NCBI RefSeq assembly: GCF_040712315.1
Contig: NC_134014.1
Location: forward strand, 8,216,244-8,280,243
Source of the DNA: Castanea sativa
Lineage: Eukaryota > Streptophyta > Magnoliopsida > Fagales > Fagaceae
Reading direction: 5' to 3'
DNA length: 64,000 bases
Position numbers and translations under genes: made by a program. Numbering within the stretch: position 1 is the first letter of the stretch; each line of letters opens with the position of its first letter. A model generated the notes under the pieces. It made no database searches, was not told the DNA's origin, and worked only from the letters and a program-made list of their open reading frames with translations. Positions 12,534-23,379 of the stretch are shown piece by piece.

Positions 12534-13796
12534 ATGTCCCTTTGTTTCTCCTCCACTCCATTATACAATCTTCATTCTCCCCCAAAAAATCAAAGCTTCT
12601 CAGCAAGGTTCTCTTCTCAATTTATCAACCAAATTCAGGTAAGCTCTTTCCCTCATGCTCTAAAGTCTTCATCTTTAAACTTATCCCAACCCTTTAAGTA
12701 TAGCATTCAAAGACTCAACCCCATTACAGCTTCAACAGCTGGGTCTGTTGAAACCGCCTTATCTTCCTTCAGAAACAAAAACCCAAAAGATATTAACATC
12801 TTGGTAGTGGGTTCAACTGGGTATATTGGAAAGTTTGTGGTTAATGAGTTAGTTAGTAGAGGGTTCAATGTTATAGCGATTGCTAGAGAGAGGAGTGGGA
12901 TTAAAGGTAAAAATAGCAAGGAAGAGACTTTGAATCAGTTGAAAAGTGCCAATGTGTGCTTTTCAGATGTGACCAATTTGGATTCTTTGGAGAAGTCTTT
13001 GGAAAACTTAGGGGTTTCTGTTGATGTTGTAGTCTCATGCCTTGCTAGCCGTAGTGGTGGTGTTAAGGATTCATGGAAGATTGATTATGAGGCAACAAAG
13101 AATAGCCTTGTTGCTGGTAGGAACCATGGGGCTTCCCATTTTGTGTTGCTTTCTGCAATATGTGTGCAGAAGCCCCTTCTTGAATTTCAGCGTGCCAAGC
13201 TGAAATTTGAGGCTGAATTGATGAAAGAAGCTGAAGAGGATAAGGGGTTCAGTTATAGTATAGTGAGGCCAACTGCATTCTTTAAAAGTTTGGGGGGTCA
13301 GGTAGAGTTGGTGAAAGATGGGAAGCCTTATGTCATGTTTGGGGATGGGAAGTTGTGTGCTTGTAAACCGATTAGCGAGTCAGATTTGGCATCATTTATT
13401 GCAGATTGTGTGTTGAGCGAAGATAAGATTAACCGGGTACTGCCAATTGGTGGACCAGGGAAGGCATTGACACCACTAGAGCAAGGGGAGTTGCTGTTTA
13501 GGCTCTTGGGGAAGGAACCCAAGTTCTTGAAAGTGCCAATAGGGATAATGGATTTTGCTATTGGGGTTCTTGATTTCCTGGTTAAAATTTTTCCTTCTAT
13601 GGAAGATGCTGCAGAGTTTGGGAAAATTGGAAGGTATTATGCAGCTGAGAGTATGTTGGTTTTGGATCCTGAAACTGGAGAGTACAGTGCTGAGAAAACG
13701 CCTAGCTATGGTAGAGACACATTGGAAGAATTCTTTAAGACGGTACTGAGGGAGGGAATGGCAGGTCAGGAATTAGGGGAGCAAACAATTTTTTGA
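12534..13796 (+). CDS. DVR: Divinyl chlorophyllide a 8-vinyl-reductase, chloroplastic
   Basis: Reduces the 8-vinyl group of divinyl (proto)chlorophyllide to ethyl with NADPH, a late step of chlorophyll synthesis in the chloroplast. The single 420-residue exon matches the intronless layout and roughly 417-residue length of Arabidopsis DVR/PCB2. Residues 1 to about 70 are Ser-rich with few acids, as in a transit peptide. The Rossmann dinucleotide site is [16 protein letters not shown] at 91-106. Further family-like blocks are [20 protein letters not shown] and [19 protein letters not shown]. No frameshift or internal stop is present, so the gene appears functional. The start is the first ATG of the frame and is followed directly by the transit-like segment. 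An AATAAA at 14136 is a possible polyadenylation signal. Confidence 0.96.
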   Translation: MSLCFSSTPLYNLHSPPKNQSFSARFSSQFINQIQVSSFPHALKSSSLNLSQPFKYSIQRLNPITASTAGSVETALSSFRNKNPKDINILVVGSTGYIGKFVVNELVSRGFNVIAIARERSGIKGKNSKEETLNQLKSANVCFSDVTNLDSLEKSLENLGVSVDVVVSCLASRSGGVKDSWKIDYEATKNSLVAGRNHGASHFVLLSAICVQKPLLEFQRAKLKFEAELMKEAEEDKGFSYSIVRPTAFFKSLGGQVELVKDGKPYVMFGDGKLCACKPISESDLASFIADCVLSEDKINRVLPIGGPGKALTPLEQGELLFRLLGKEPKFLKVPIGIMDFAIGVLDFLVKIFPSMEDAAEFGKIGRYYAAESMLVLDPETGEYSAEKTPSYGRDTLEEFFKTVLREGMAGQELGEQTIF

Positions 13797-13954
13797 AGTT
13801 CGCGAAATCATTTAGAGTTTGTAATTTCGATAGCTAAATTGGATCAACCAGTTTTGTAATACAGTCCACTTCAAGGTATTTGGTTTTTTATTGACTGTAT
13901 TTTTATGAGTTTACGACAAGCTCTTTCCCAAATGTTAAATATTTGCACTACTAT

Positions 13955-14072
13955 TATCTGCTGTGAACTGCTTTTGAATATAGCATTGTCATTGTTAATA
14001 TATACCTGTATTGTGATCACTCACTGATATTTTTGTCTTGTAACTGTAACTGAGTTTATTTGCTTCTCTACT
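13955..14072 (+). repeat. DVR 3' flank segment duplicated at 26968-27082
   Basis: Shared words, with small differences, include TGTGAACTGCTTT, AATATAGCATTGTC, TTGATCACTCACTGAT-like and GAGTTTATT. The two copies are direct and about 13 kb apart, one on each side of the Tat element. Confidence 0.65.
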
Positions 14073-14079
14073 GGTACAT

Positions 14080-15185
14080 AGTTTGATTGGGATAACACCT
14101 AGAACATGTTAAAAGTGAGTTAGACACTTAGAGATGAATAAAATTTTGCACCTCTCTTCTTTGTTTGTTTACATACTGTCTATATAAAGAGACCAAGCCA
14201 ATGAGTACATTTTAGTAGCGAAACCTCACTTTGAGATCTTTTTAGAAATCTTCTATCACCATGGCATGTCAAATCATCATTCTAGAAACTAGACAACAGT
14301 TCATAATGATGTGCTTCTGTGTGCCAACGCACCTCCAGATGTGCTTCCTTGGCGGAAAACCTTGTAGATTGTAGGCATTTATTGTCGATTTTGATTCATT
14401 TGTTCAAGTTTTAATGTATAGCATTCAACAAAAAAAAATGCCCTGGTTTGTGCCTGAAATTTATACCAAGTCTTAGAAGCATCATGTCCCAGGTCTAAGG
14501 CTATGAAAGGCAGCAAGCCAATGAGGGCACCTGATACAACGAGTCTGATGACCAGAGTATCCAAAAGATCTCGGCCTGGGCATATGTTCTATTTTAGTGT
14601 GTCTATGTCCCACATGGAATAAGTGAGAGAAGAGCGAAGCACTTTAAATATCGTTTTCTAGAAAGTCGACCTATTAGTTCTCTTCTTTGAAGAAACTGTT
14701 GCGTTGTATTTGGGCTTTATTTTTGGTACGGTTATCATGCTGGTCCTTTAAGATGCTTTGCATTATTAGACTTTTGGGTTACATTGGCTCTCTTTTGTTT
14801 CTGCGATTCTTAAAAAAATTAGGTAGATAAGGATATAATTCTTCACTAAAAAGCATTACTGGTATTTATTTATTGTTTTTAAGAAAAAAATGGGTTTTGG
14901 GTGAGGTTAATTATTATTATTATTATTATTTTTCAGTGTATGAGTATTTATTTACACTGCATTTTATTAAGATATCAAAACTTATTGATTTTTTTTAATT
15001 GTTTCTCTTTCTTCACACAATAATTACCATTTACTTTCTTCATTCTAGTGAATGTAAAATGAATAATGTTAGAATAAATTTTCACGAAAACTGAAATAAT
15101 TATGTATTTTTACATGACTTTACATGAACTAATGCAAGTGAATTTTGCGCATGATAGGCTAAAAATTTATTCTTTTTCTTTTATA
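14080..15185. other. No gene seen
   Basis: Intergenic AT-rich sequence with a short (ATT)n run near 14911-14930. The open frames here have no recognisable protein content. Confidence 0.4.
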
Positions 15186-15189
15186 CAAT

Positions 15190-15740
15190 CACTTATGACT
15201 GCTCTTAAATCACTAACTATTACTGCCACCAAGATGGGTCCTGCGCTACTTGGTCAGCTATTACACGACTGGTGTCTAGACCATTAAATGAGTTAGGTAT
15301 TGGCAAATTGGTTACTTTATCTGTCTATATTTTTTTGCAACTTGGAGATGCCTTATTAGCGCCCAAGCGGAAAGAAAGATTTCTGAGAGAGTGAGGGACG
15401 GAGAGAGAGTTCAGAGAGAGTGAGGGACTTTGAGAGAGTTCAGAGAGAGTGAGGGAGTGAATTGAATGAGAGAAAAAAAAAAAATGACGTGGCAGCCTTT
15501 TATTGGCTGGCGTAAAACCATAGTTTTACGCCACAGCCTGACCAAATGTTTACTCTACTTGAAATTCATGAATTTACCCACATTGAAAATGACGTTTGAT
15601 TTGGACATGACAAGTGCCCGATTGTATAACAATTAGTAAAATATAGGCAATTGAATGGCCTAAACTACCAGCATCAAGCAAGTGTAACTGTAACGAATCT
15701 GAATGCAATATCGCAGAGGTTCCTTTTGCTTTTGGTGAAA
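15190..15740 (-). repeat. Dispersed repeat, copy 2 of the inverted pair
   Basis: Reverse-complement counterpart of 490-1145, with the colinear blocks described there. It contains an extra segment at about 15356-15555: direct repeats of TTCAGAGAGAGTGAGGGA, a poly-A run and a strong hairpin. Confidence 0.6.
15508..15533. other. Strong hairpin: 11-bp perfect stem, 4-nt loop
   Basis: TGGCGTAAAAC, loop CATA, GTTTTACGCCA. Flanking AGCC/GGCT words allow the stem to be extended through bulges. It lies inside the extra segment of the copy-2 repeat and is probably a structured end of a small transposon. Confidence 0.6.
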
Positions 15741-16565
15741 TTAATACATCTTATATAAAAGTTCATAACTGAGTTTGCACATAGTATCACAATTAGGTGA
15801 GAGAAAGGTGCAGTACACTAATTGAACTGAGTAATTTTTGATTCTCTTAGTATGACAAAGTTTTACCTATCAATTTAGAGAAAAATTTCTTTAACCTATT
15901 ATATGGAAATTAATAAAATCATTTATATATAGTTTTAGTCACAAAACTTATTTAATGAGTCATGTGACATTTTAAATAATATGTGTTTGACTCCGCAAGG
16001 CCCACCACAAGATAATAAAGTGTGAAGGTCCAGCACAGTACCTTTGCTACTGGAGCCTTTGAGTGTTGCAAATGTGATACACTACAGCATGGGCCTGGCG
16101 CACCCTAACCAAGTCTAGTGGAAAAATCTGCTATTTTTGTCAATTGGACCAAATTTCAAGACAGTTTGTTTTTAAGCCCATTTGGTACCCCAAAGTCACG
16201 TGGCCCTACAATGCTACTATGCCACGTCTCTCCTATGCAATTCCGGCATTCGAAATTTAGCTTTCGTTTAGAAATAACTTATTTAATTAAAATTAAAATT
16301 TTTTTACTGAAAGTATTGTAAATAAATGTAAAATTTATTTTACTGAAAATACTGTAAATAAATGTAAAAATTAGCTGAAATAGTATGATAGGACTCATGA
16401 ATAGTACTAAAAAGTGTAGTGGGACTCATGAATAATAGCAAAAATAAGCTGAATAATAGTAAAAATCAACTAAATAGTAAATAAACTTACTTTAAACTCT
16501 AATCCCAAACGCAACCTTAAAGTGTAAAATGACCAGCATCTCTCATGTTATTTCAGATGAAGTTT
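15741..16565. other. No gene seen
   Basis: Intergenic. At 16265-16480 it contains degenerate repeats of ACTGAAAGTATTGTAAATAA-like and TGAATAGTA-like words, typical of old MITE tails; borders could not be set. Confidence 0.4.
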
Positions 16566-16568
16566 TTG

Positions 16569-16570
<2 letters not shown>

Positions 16571-16617
<47 letters not shown>
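16571..16617. repeat. (TA)n microsatellite, left half, split by the Tat element
   Basis: Perfect alternating AT up to the first base of the LTR. The same microsatellite resumes directly after the 3' LTR at 26481-26518. The 5-bp target duplication ATATA is therefore hidden in the repeat. Confidence 0.9.
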
Positions 16618-16621
<4 letters not shown>

Positions 16622-17115
16622 GGGGATAAAAATAGTAAATGGACGGAAACATTTAGGACGGATCGACACCATGATTGACCCAGCTATGACGGTTAGGTGT
16701 TGCTGATTATCCGTCTTGTATAAATTAATTATGGATGCCACGTGGCATGTCGTTTGATATATTTCAGATAAGCTTTTGCTTTATCCCCACAGAAACGTGT
16801 ATATTTAGACTTCTTGCGACACACGTTTGAGGAGACTCCTATATGGAAAGGAACTTGAGAGGGAAGTTGTATCCTTAAAGAAAGGTAATTCTACTCACTA
16901 TAAATACCCCGGAAACCCTAAGTATGAAGGTACGCATAATATTCTTAACTCTAGCACTCTAGGGTTAAAGGAACAAGATTCTAACTTGACATTCGGAGGG
17001 TATTCGGCCGACACCACACCGGTGCTCTCTTCTAGGTTCATCATTTTCTTTTTGCAGGTGTTGCTTTCGTTTGAGGAGCGCTTGCAACTCACTGGTGATA
17101 TTTTCGGCATCATCA
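16618..17115 (+). repeat. 5' LTR of the Tat element
   Basis: 498 bp, starting TGAAGGGGATAAAAATAG and ending GGCATCATCA. It carries a TATAAATA box at 16899-16906, followed by a conserved block around GGAGGGTATTCGGCCGACAC that is shared with the solo LTR at 35497-36030. Confidence 0.95.
16899..16906 (+). promoter_or_regulatory. TATA box of the 5' LTR
   Basis: TATAAATA in the context CTCACTATAAATACCCCGG, in the middle of the LTR. The same box is at 26264-26271 in the 3' LTR. It is the probable pol II promoter for the genomic RNA. Confidence 0.75.
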
Positions 17116-17117
17116 GT

Positions 17118-17133
17118 TGGCGCCGTCTGTGGG
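17118..17133 (+). other. Primer-binding site
   Basis: TGGCGCCGTCTGTGGG begins two bases after the LTR end, the expected place for tRNA-primed minus-strand synthesis. TGGCGCC starts are common in Tat-lineage elements; the exact tRNA was not matched. Confidence 0.75.
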
Positions 17134-17203
17134 AAAGAGGAAGAAAATCTGCTGATTATTTTTAGCCTCGCTATCTCACGAGACGAGTTGCACGCACTCA
17201 CCG

Positions 17204-18520
17204 ATGGCGACGAACAACAATCAAGGCGACGAACCACGTGCCACCGCTTTGGAAAGGCAGGTCAAACGCTTGCGGCGCTTGGCGCGCCTCAAGCGAATCA
17301 TGATTTGGAAGAGCCGATTGCGGCAAATAACCGCAAATCGCAGTGCACCACGGGAAGATCGGGGAGGCGCTAGCCCCGAAGGAAGGAACGTGGAAAGACA
17401 CCGAGGCGCAACGCTCCGACTAGACCCGAGCGACAAGATACCAATCCACCACTTGCTTTAGAAACGATGCGCGACTCACATAGCCACCGAGATGCGGGAG
17501 ATGAGGGAACGTATGGATGCCATGATGAACGCCACTTAAGGGAAGGGGTATCCAGCAATACGGGCCCGGCCTAGTCCATAGAACGGATTCACCATTCACG
17601 GCGTTGGTGAATTCATGCCCCGTCCCTTCAAAGTTCAAAATGCCCCGTATGGAAAACAATGACGGATCCGAGGACCCGTTGGATCACTGGAGTCTTTCGA
17701 ACAACGATGCATCTTCGGGGTGTACGGACGAAATCATGTGCGAGCTTTCCTCACCACTTTGAAAGTGCCCGAGGGATTGGTATAGCAAGTTGACGCCTAA
17801 TTCCATCGGCACTTTTAAGGAATTAGGAGCGCGGTTGCCTTCATTGGAAGTCATCGACACAAGAGATCTATTGCATGCATGCGGAATTAAACAACGAGAA
17901 GGTGAGACATTGAGGTCTTACATAGCCCGCTTCAATAAGGAATCCTCTCGATAGACGAGGCCGACGACAAGACACTTGTGGCGCATTCACAAACGGGTTA
18001 CAAGAGAGTAAGTTCTTATTTTCCCTATGTAAGAATGACCCAAAGACTATGTCCGATGTCTATTACGGGCGACGAAGTATATGAACGCGGAGGATGCCTT
18101 GCGGCCGAGACGATTATAAACCAAAGAAAAGGGAGAGAGGAAGATATGAAACCGGATAACGGACGAAAAGCGGCTAGAACCGGAGATCGACGAGAAGACC
18201 GGAGACCCAAAACCACCTTCAGGGGAGGTTTACAAGTTTCACCCCCATAGCCCCGATTGACCAAGTGGGCATAATCAAAGATGAAGGAAGCTTGACATTC
18301 CGGGTAAGTTAAAGGGAGATCCGAACAAAAGGCCAAGAGATAGATATTGCCGCTTTCACCGTGACCACGGCCATGATACGACGGACCGTTACGACTTGAA
18401 ACAACGGATCGAAGCCTATAAGGCGGGGAAGGTTGCAAAGGTTCGTGAGGAAGGAAAGAACGATCGGCCCCGGGGAGCGTAACCCCAGACGGGACAAACG
18501 AGCGTCCGGACAGACCAGGT
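17204..18520 (+). pseudogene. Retrotransposon gag, broken
   Basis: The structural capsid region starts at the ATG at 17204 (MATNNNQGDEPRATALERQV) just after the primer-binding site. Gag-like segments follow in shifting frames: TPNSIGTFKEL near 17795, EGETLRSYIARFNKE near 17900, SIDEADDKTLVA near 17950, and the zinc-knuckle-like stretch RYCRFHRDHGHDTTDRYDLK near 18340. At least several frameshifts and stops interrupt it, so no capsid protein can be made from this copy. Confidence 0.85.
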
Positions 18521-19290
18521 AGCGGACATGCGGATGATAATGGGCGGCGCTTCGATGAGATCGTCCAAGAAGGCCAGAAAGACTTATTTACGGACGGTGC
18601 AAAGTGTCCAGTCGACGAGACCTTCATTAGAAAGAATACGGCGGAACGACTCCAGTATCGAGTTTTTTGAAGACGAGGCCCGGCGTCTTCACCACCCCCA
18701 TGACGACGCGCTTGTGGTTAGCATGCAGGTAGGAGACTTCAACGTCCACCGAGTTTTAGTAGACAACGGAAGCTCAGCCGATATCCTTTACTATCCGGCG
18801 TTCCAGCAAATGGGGATTGCAACGGAGCGCTTGATCCCGGCGTCCGCGCCCCTCGTTGGCTTTGGGGGAACCCGGGTCCATCCTTTAGGATCCGTCACGT
18901 TGGCGGTAACGGTAGGAGACTACCCACAACAGATAACTAAAAATATCTCCTTTCTAGTGGTTGATTGTTCTCGGCATGCAACGCCATACTCGGACGACCT
19001 ACCTTTCAAGCATGGAAAGCCATCACTTCAACCTACCATCCGATGATCAAGTTTCCACCGAACATGGGGTTGTAGAACTACGCGGTAATCAAGTAAGCGC
19101 GAGGGAATGCTACGTAGCCATGATGGAGATGGATGACCATGTACGGACAATGAGCATCGAAGAACAGAGAATAATGGCAGAACCCGTGGAGACATTGGAA
19201 GAAGTCCAACTAGATGATTCAAGGCCTGATCGGGGAACCACCGGGATAGGAACCTCGGTCAACCGATTCGACATGCGCTTCTAATGTTCC
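18521..19290 (+). pseudogene. Retrotransposon aspartic protease region, broken downstream
   Basis: An open frame at 18528-19046 contains the retropepsin active site DNGSSADILYYPAFQ (core D-N-G-S-S-A), preceded by MQVGDFNVHRVLV. The frame breaks after SFLVVDCSRHA, and the linker to reverse transcriptase continues in another frame at 19054-19284. The protease core itself looks intact, but it is not joined to an intact gag-pol frame. Confidence 0.85.
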
Positions 19291-20560
19291 TTAAAGAGAA
19301 CCGGGATGTGTTCGCATGGAGCCATGACGACATGCGGAATAGATCCAAACGTCATAGTTCATAAATTGAATGTATCACCTTCCTTCCTCGACAAAAGAAA
19401 CGCGTGTTTGCTCGAGCGAGATTACAGAGAAATGGAGCTACGAAGCGGACTTCATACGAGAGGTGTACTACCCCGGGCGGCAACGTAGTAATGGTCAAAA
19501 GTCAAATGGGAAGTGGAGAATGTGCGTTGATTTCACGGATCGAACAAAGCATGCCAAAGACGATGCTACCGCTCCTACGGATTGACGCCTTAGTCGACTC
19601 AACCGCAAAACATGAGTTGTTGAGCTTCGTGGACGCCTTCTCGGGGTACAACCGCATTAAGTTGGAGAAGACGGATCAAGAGAAGACATCATTCGTGACG
19701 AGTCGAGGGCTTTTTTGCTACAAGGTGATGCCATTCGGGCTCAAGAATGCGGGAGCCACATACAAAGATTAATGGAACAAGATGTTCGAGCACCGGATTG
19801 GCCGGAACGTTCAAGTCTACGTAGATGACATGTTGGTAAGCGTAAAAGCGTCGGATCATCGAGGGACCTCTGCGGAGACTTTCGACACTCTTCGAACGTC
19901 TGAAAATGAAGTCGAACCCAAGCAAATGCGCATTCGGAGTAATGCTGGAAAGTTCTTAGGGTTCATGGTGTCCCACGGGCATCGAGGTCAACCCCAGAAA
20001 GTGAAAGCAATAATGGATCTAGCTCCTCCAAGGACGGTGAAGGAAGTGCAAAGTTCGACAGGGAAGATAGCACCTTGAATAGGTTTGTATCAAGAGCAAT
20101 GGACAAGTGTCTCCACTTTCTTTAGGACGTTAAGGAGATCTTTTGAATGGACGGACGAATGCCAAAGAGCATTTGAAGAGTTGAAGGCATATCTACGTGC
20201 CCCACCGTTGCTTAGCCCGTCTACACCGGGGGAGGAATTATTCCTGTACTGGCCGTCTCATCAGCCAGAAGTGCGGCTCTCAGAGAAGAAAGGAAGGTAC
20301 GAAGCCCGTCTACTTTGTAAGTCGGCGGCGGCCTACGAGGCGCAGAGGAAAGGTACCCACGGATGGAGAAACTCGCTTTCGCGCTTGTAAGCGCAGCCGG
20401 CAAACCGTATTTTCAAGCACACGCAATAGTCTGACGGATCGAACCATTGCGGAGAGCAATGAACAATCCTGAAGCATTGGACGGATGGCCTTGTGGGCAA
20501 TCGAGCGGCGAGTACGATATCCAATACCGGCCACGAGGCGGCGAAAGGACAAATATTGGC
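19291..20560 (+). pseudogene. Reverse transcriptase and RNase H region, broken
   Basis: RT blocks are visible in different frames: CVDFTDR near 19520, VDAFSGYNRIKLEKTDQEKT near 19630, SRGLFCYKVMPFGLKNAGAT near 19700, and the catalytic YVDDML at about 19817. Connection and RNase H blocks follow: FEWTDECQRAFEELKAYLRAPP near 20140, PVYFVSR, and TVFSSTRN-like remnants. A stop follows YKD near 19770, and frames change several times, so there is no functional enzyme. Confidence 0.88.
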
Positions 20561-21050
20561 GGACTTTATTCGGAGTTCACTACTACGTGAGGAGCGAGGG
20601 CGGCCAGAGGAGCCCACATGGAGAATTCACACGGACGGATGGATCCTCCAATAAGCATGCGGGAGGAGTCGAGTTGTACTCCATACCCCGAAGGAGATAA
20701 GATTGAATGTATGATCCGTCGGAGTTCCCTACTACAATAATGAAGCGGAGTATGAGGCCCCGATGGCGGGATTGGAGCTTGCTGTAGCGGGCCGGGAAGG
20801 CGGTGGTATACTCGATTCCCGAAATCGTAGCTAGCCAGTTAATGGGAGTTACGATTGCGGGAATGAACGAATGAGAAAGTACCTCGGAGAAGTGAAGCGG
20901 TCGAACAAATGACCTCCAATTCACAATAACTCAAATCCCGAGAGAAGAGAACCAAGAAGCGGATCGACTTGCAAAAGGCTGCTTCGGCCGAACCTATGGT
21001 TATCCCGTAACGAGTATTATCCTTTGTCCAATATTCGTCGTTGCTAGATA
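20561..21050 (+). pseudogene. Second RNase H-like domain (Tat-type), broken
   Basis: The segment IHTDGSSNKHAGGV near 20622 matches the start of a second, archaeal-type RNase H domain. NEAEYEA-like and EADRLAK-like remnants follow near 20740 and 20955. The position between the first RNase H and integrase is diagnostic of Tat elements (established knowledge of the lineage). Reading frames are interrupted. Confidence 0.72.
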
Positions 21051-22312
21051 ACGTTCAAAAGTGCGAGTTAACCATCGAAGACGATTGGACGATTCCAATC
21101 GTGACATACCTCAAGGACGGGAAGCTCCGGACGGGAAGGAAGCTAGAAACCGAAGGTTAGAGCGCCCGATTCATACTAATCAAAGGCACCCTCTACAAAA
21201 GAGGATTCTCCCGACCGTATCTAAGATGCCTAGGCCATGACGAAGCGTATTATGTAATGAGGGAAGTTCATGAAGGGATTTGTGGAAACCACTCAGATCG
21301 AGGTCTCGGTACACAAGCTACTCGTAGCCGGGTATTATTGGCCGACAATGCGGAAGGATGCCCGTATTTACGTGAGAGCTGCGATAAGTGTCAACGGTTC
21401 GGAAAATCTTATTAGGCAGCCAACAGAGGAACTCACACCCATGACGGCCCCATGGCCGTTCGCACGAATGGGGATTGGACATCATGGGCCCATTTCAATG
21501 GCGAAGAAGACAGCGAAGTTCTTGGTAGTAGGAATCGACTACTTCTTTAAGTGGGTGGAAGCGAAGCTCTTGCTACAATCACGGAGAAAAATATTCGCAA
21601 CTTTGTATGGAGAAATATTATACGCCGATATGGGATCCCGAGAGTACTCGTGTCGGACAATGGGAAGCAATTCGACAACGATGCGTTCCGAGACTTTTGT
21701 TCTCGGCTAGGAATCAAGAATCACTATTCGTCACCCGGCTCATCCACAAAGCAATGGACAAGTTGAAGTCACGAACCGGTCCTTGTTAAAGATCATCAAG
21801 ACCCGGCTCGAGGGGGCAAAGGGCATATGGCGGACGAGTTACCAAGTGTCTTATGGGCGTACGGAACGACGGCAAGAACGCCAACGGGAGAAACACCGTT
21901 TCGATTGACGTTTGGTGCCGAAGCCCTCATACCCAAGAAGTAGAGTTTGACGAGCTACCGCGTGGAAAGCTATGACGAGAATGAGAATGCCGAAGCATTA
22001 CGTCTAGAGCTTGACCTTGTTGACGAAGTCGTGGCAACGGCGGCTCAAAGACCTGCACGGTACCGGACATGATGGCAAAACACTACAACTCTAAGGTTCG
22101 GCACCGGGACTTCAAAGTTGGAGATCTAGTGTTACGAAAAGTGCTTGGCGCTACGAAAGATGCATCCACAGGAAAGGCGAGTCAACTCGGAAGGCCGTGC
22201 ATCGAATCATTTCATGGCGAGAAGGAACGTACTACTTGGAGACACTAGACGGAAGGAAGTTAAGCCATCCACGGAACACGGGAGCACCCGAAGAAGTACT
22301 ACCAATAAGTAC
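21051..22312 (+). pseudogene. Integrase, broken
   Basis: The N-terminal zinc-binding HHCC motif is recognisable from HEGICGNH near 21270 and the CDKC-like segment near 21378 in another frame. The core domain shows VGIDYF.KWVEA near 21530, VSDNGKQFDNDAFRDFCS near 21650 (second Asp) and the QVEV segment near 21765 (Glu). C-terminal blocks TPTGETPFRLTFGAEA and HYNSKVRHRDFKVGDLVLRK lie near 21880 and 22085. Stops and frameshifts occur throughout. Confidence 0.87.
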
Positions 22313-22455
22313 AATACAACGCCCTTACTTTTCAGTTTAATTTTAGACAGTTATAGCTTTTACTTTTTAGAGCTCAGTTTTTTCTTTTTCATAAACAATT
22401 TGGTTTATTGAACTTATGAGTGGAATTTTTTCTAAAAAATGCATGCTGATAAAAA

Positions 22456-23157
22456 CCTACAAGTCCATATAGAGGACGGATCACCCAAAGGGTGAAAAAC
22501 CTACAAGTCCACATAGTGGACGGATCACCCAAAGGGTGAAGAACCTACAAATCCACATAGTGGACGGATCACCCAAAGGGTGAAGAACCTACAAGTCCAC
22601 ATAGTGGACGGATCACCCAAAGGGTGAAGAACCTACAAGTCCACATAGTGGACGGATCGCCCAAAGGGTGAAGAACCTACAAGTCCACATAGTGGACGGA
22701 TCGCCCAAAGGGTGAAGAACCTACAAATCCACATAGTGGACGGATCACCGAAAGGGTGAAGAACCTACAAGTCCTAAGAGCAAGTGGACGGATCACCCAA
22801 AGGGTGAAGAACCTACAAGTCCACAGACTTAGGACGGATCACCCAAAGGGTGAAGAACCTACAAGTCCACATAGTGGACGGATCGCCCAAAGGGTGAAGA
22901 ACCTACAAGTCCACATAGTGGACGGATCGCCCAAAGGGTGAAGAACCTACAAATCCACATAGTGGACGGATCACCTAAAGGGTGAAGAACCTACAAGTCC
23001 ACATAGTGGACGGATCACCCAAAGGGTGAAGAACCTACAAGTCCACATAGTGGACGGATCACCCAAAGGGTAAAAAAAGCCTACAAGTCCACATAGTGGA
23101 CGGATCACCCAAAGGGTAAAAAAAGCCTACAAGTCCATATAGTGGACGGATCACCCA
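22456..23157 (+). repeat. Tandem array of about 16 units of 44 bp, two hairpins per unit
   Basis: The unit starts CCTACAAGTCCACATAGTGG and is about 44 bp; two near the end are 46-47 bp with TAAAAAAAG. Each unit holds two adjacent perfect hairpins with 6-bp stems and 3-nt loops: GTCCAC-ATA-GTGGAC and TCACCC-AAA-GGGTGA, separated by GGA. Two units near 22775 and 22820 have altered first hairpins. The array lies between integrase and the antisense gene, a place where Tat elements often carry tandem repeats. Confidence 0.93.
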
Positions 23158-23379
23158 TATTACAACTCCATAAAATAAGGCAGACCACAAAAAGATTAGA
23201 AAATCTAGTTCACAAAGTGGACGGTTAGTTAAAATAGACGGGTTATCTGAATATACGACGGATAATAAGCAAGCAACATGCCATTTAAGGTTTGATAAGT
23301 CAAGTTTAAAAATTACAAATGACGGTTCAAACAAAAAGTTCACTAAACAGTGATAAATTTTTACAAAAGGAAAAGTGTT

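Noticed and set aside
16827..17165. 112-codon frame repeated almost identically at 26192-26605
   Set aside because: It lies within the LTRs, crosses the TATA box and LTR end, and has no protein family resemblance; the repetition is due to the LTR pair.
17978..18627. Minus-strand 200-codon frame inside gag
   Set aside because: It is a shadow of the GC-richer gag region on the other strand, with no domain; the sense frames show gag blocks.
19404..21789. Several open frames of 60-146 codons with polymerase-like motifs as separate genes
   Set aside because: They are pieces of one broken Tat pol region in shifting frames, between matching LTRs.
22456..23157. Regular short repeats resembling a CRISPR array
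   Set aside because: The 44-bp units follow each other with no unique spacers, in a plant retrotransposon; it is a tandem repeat.
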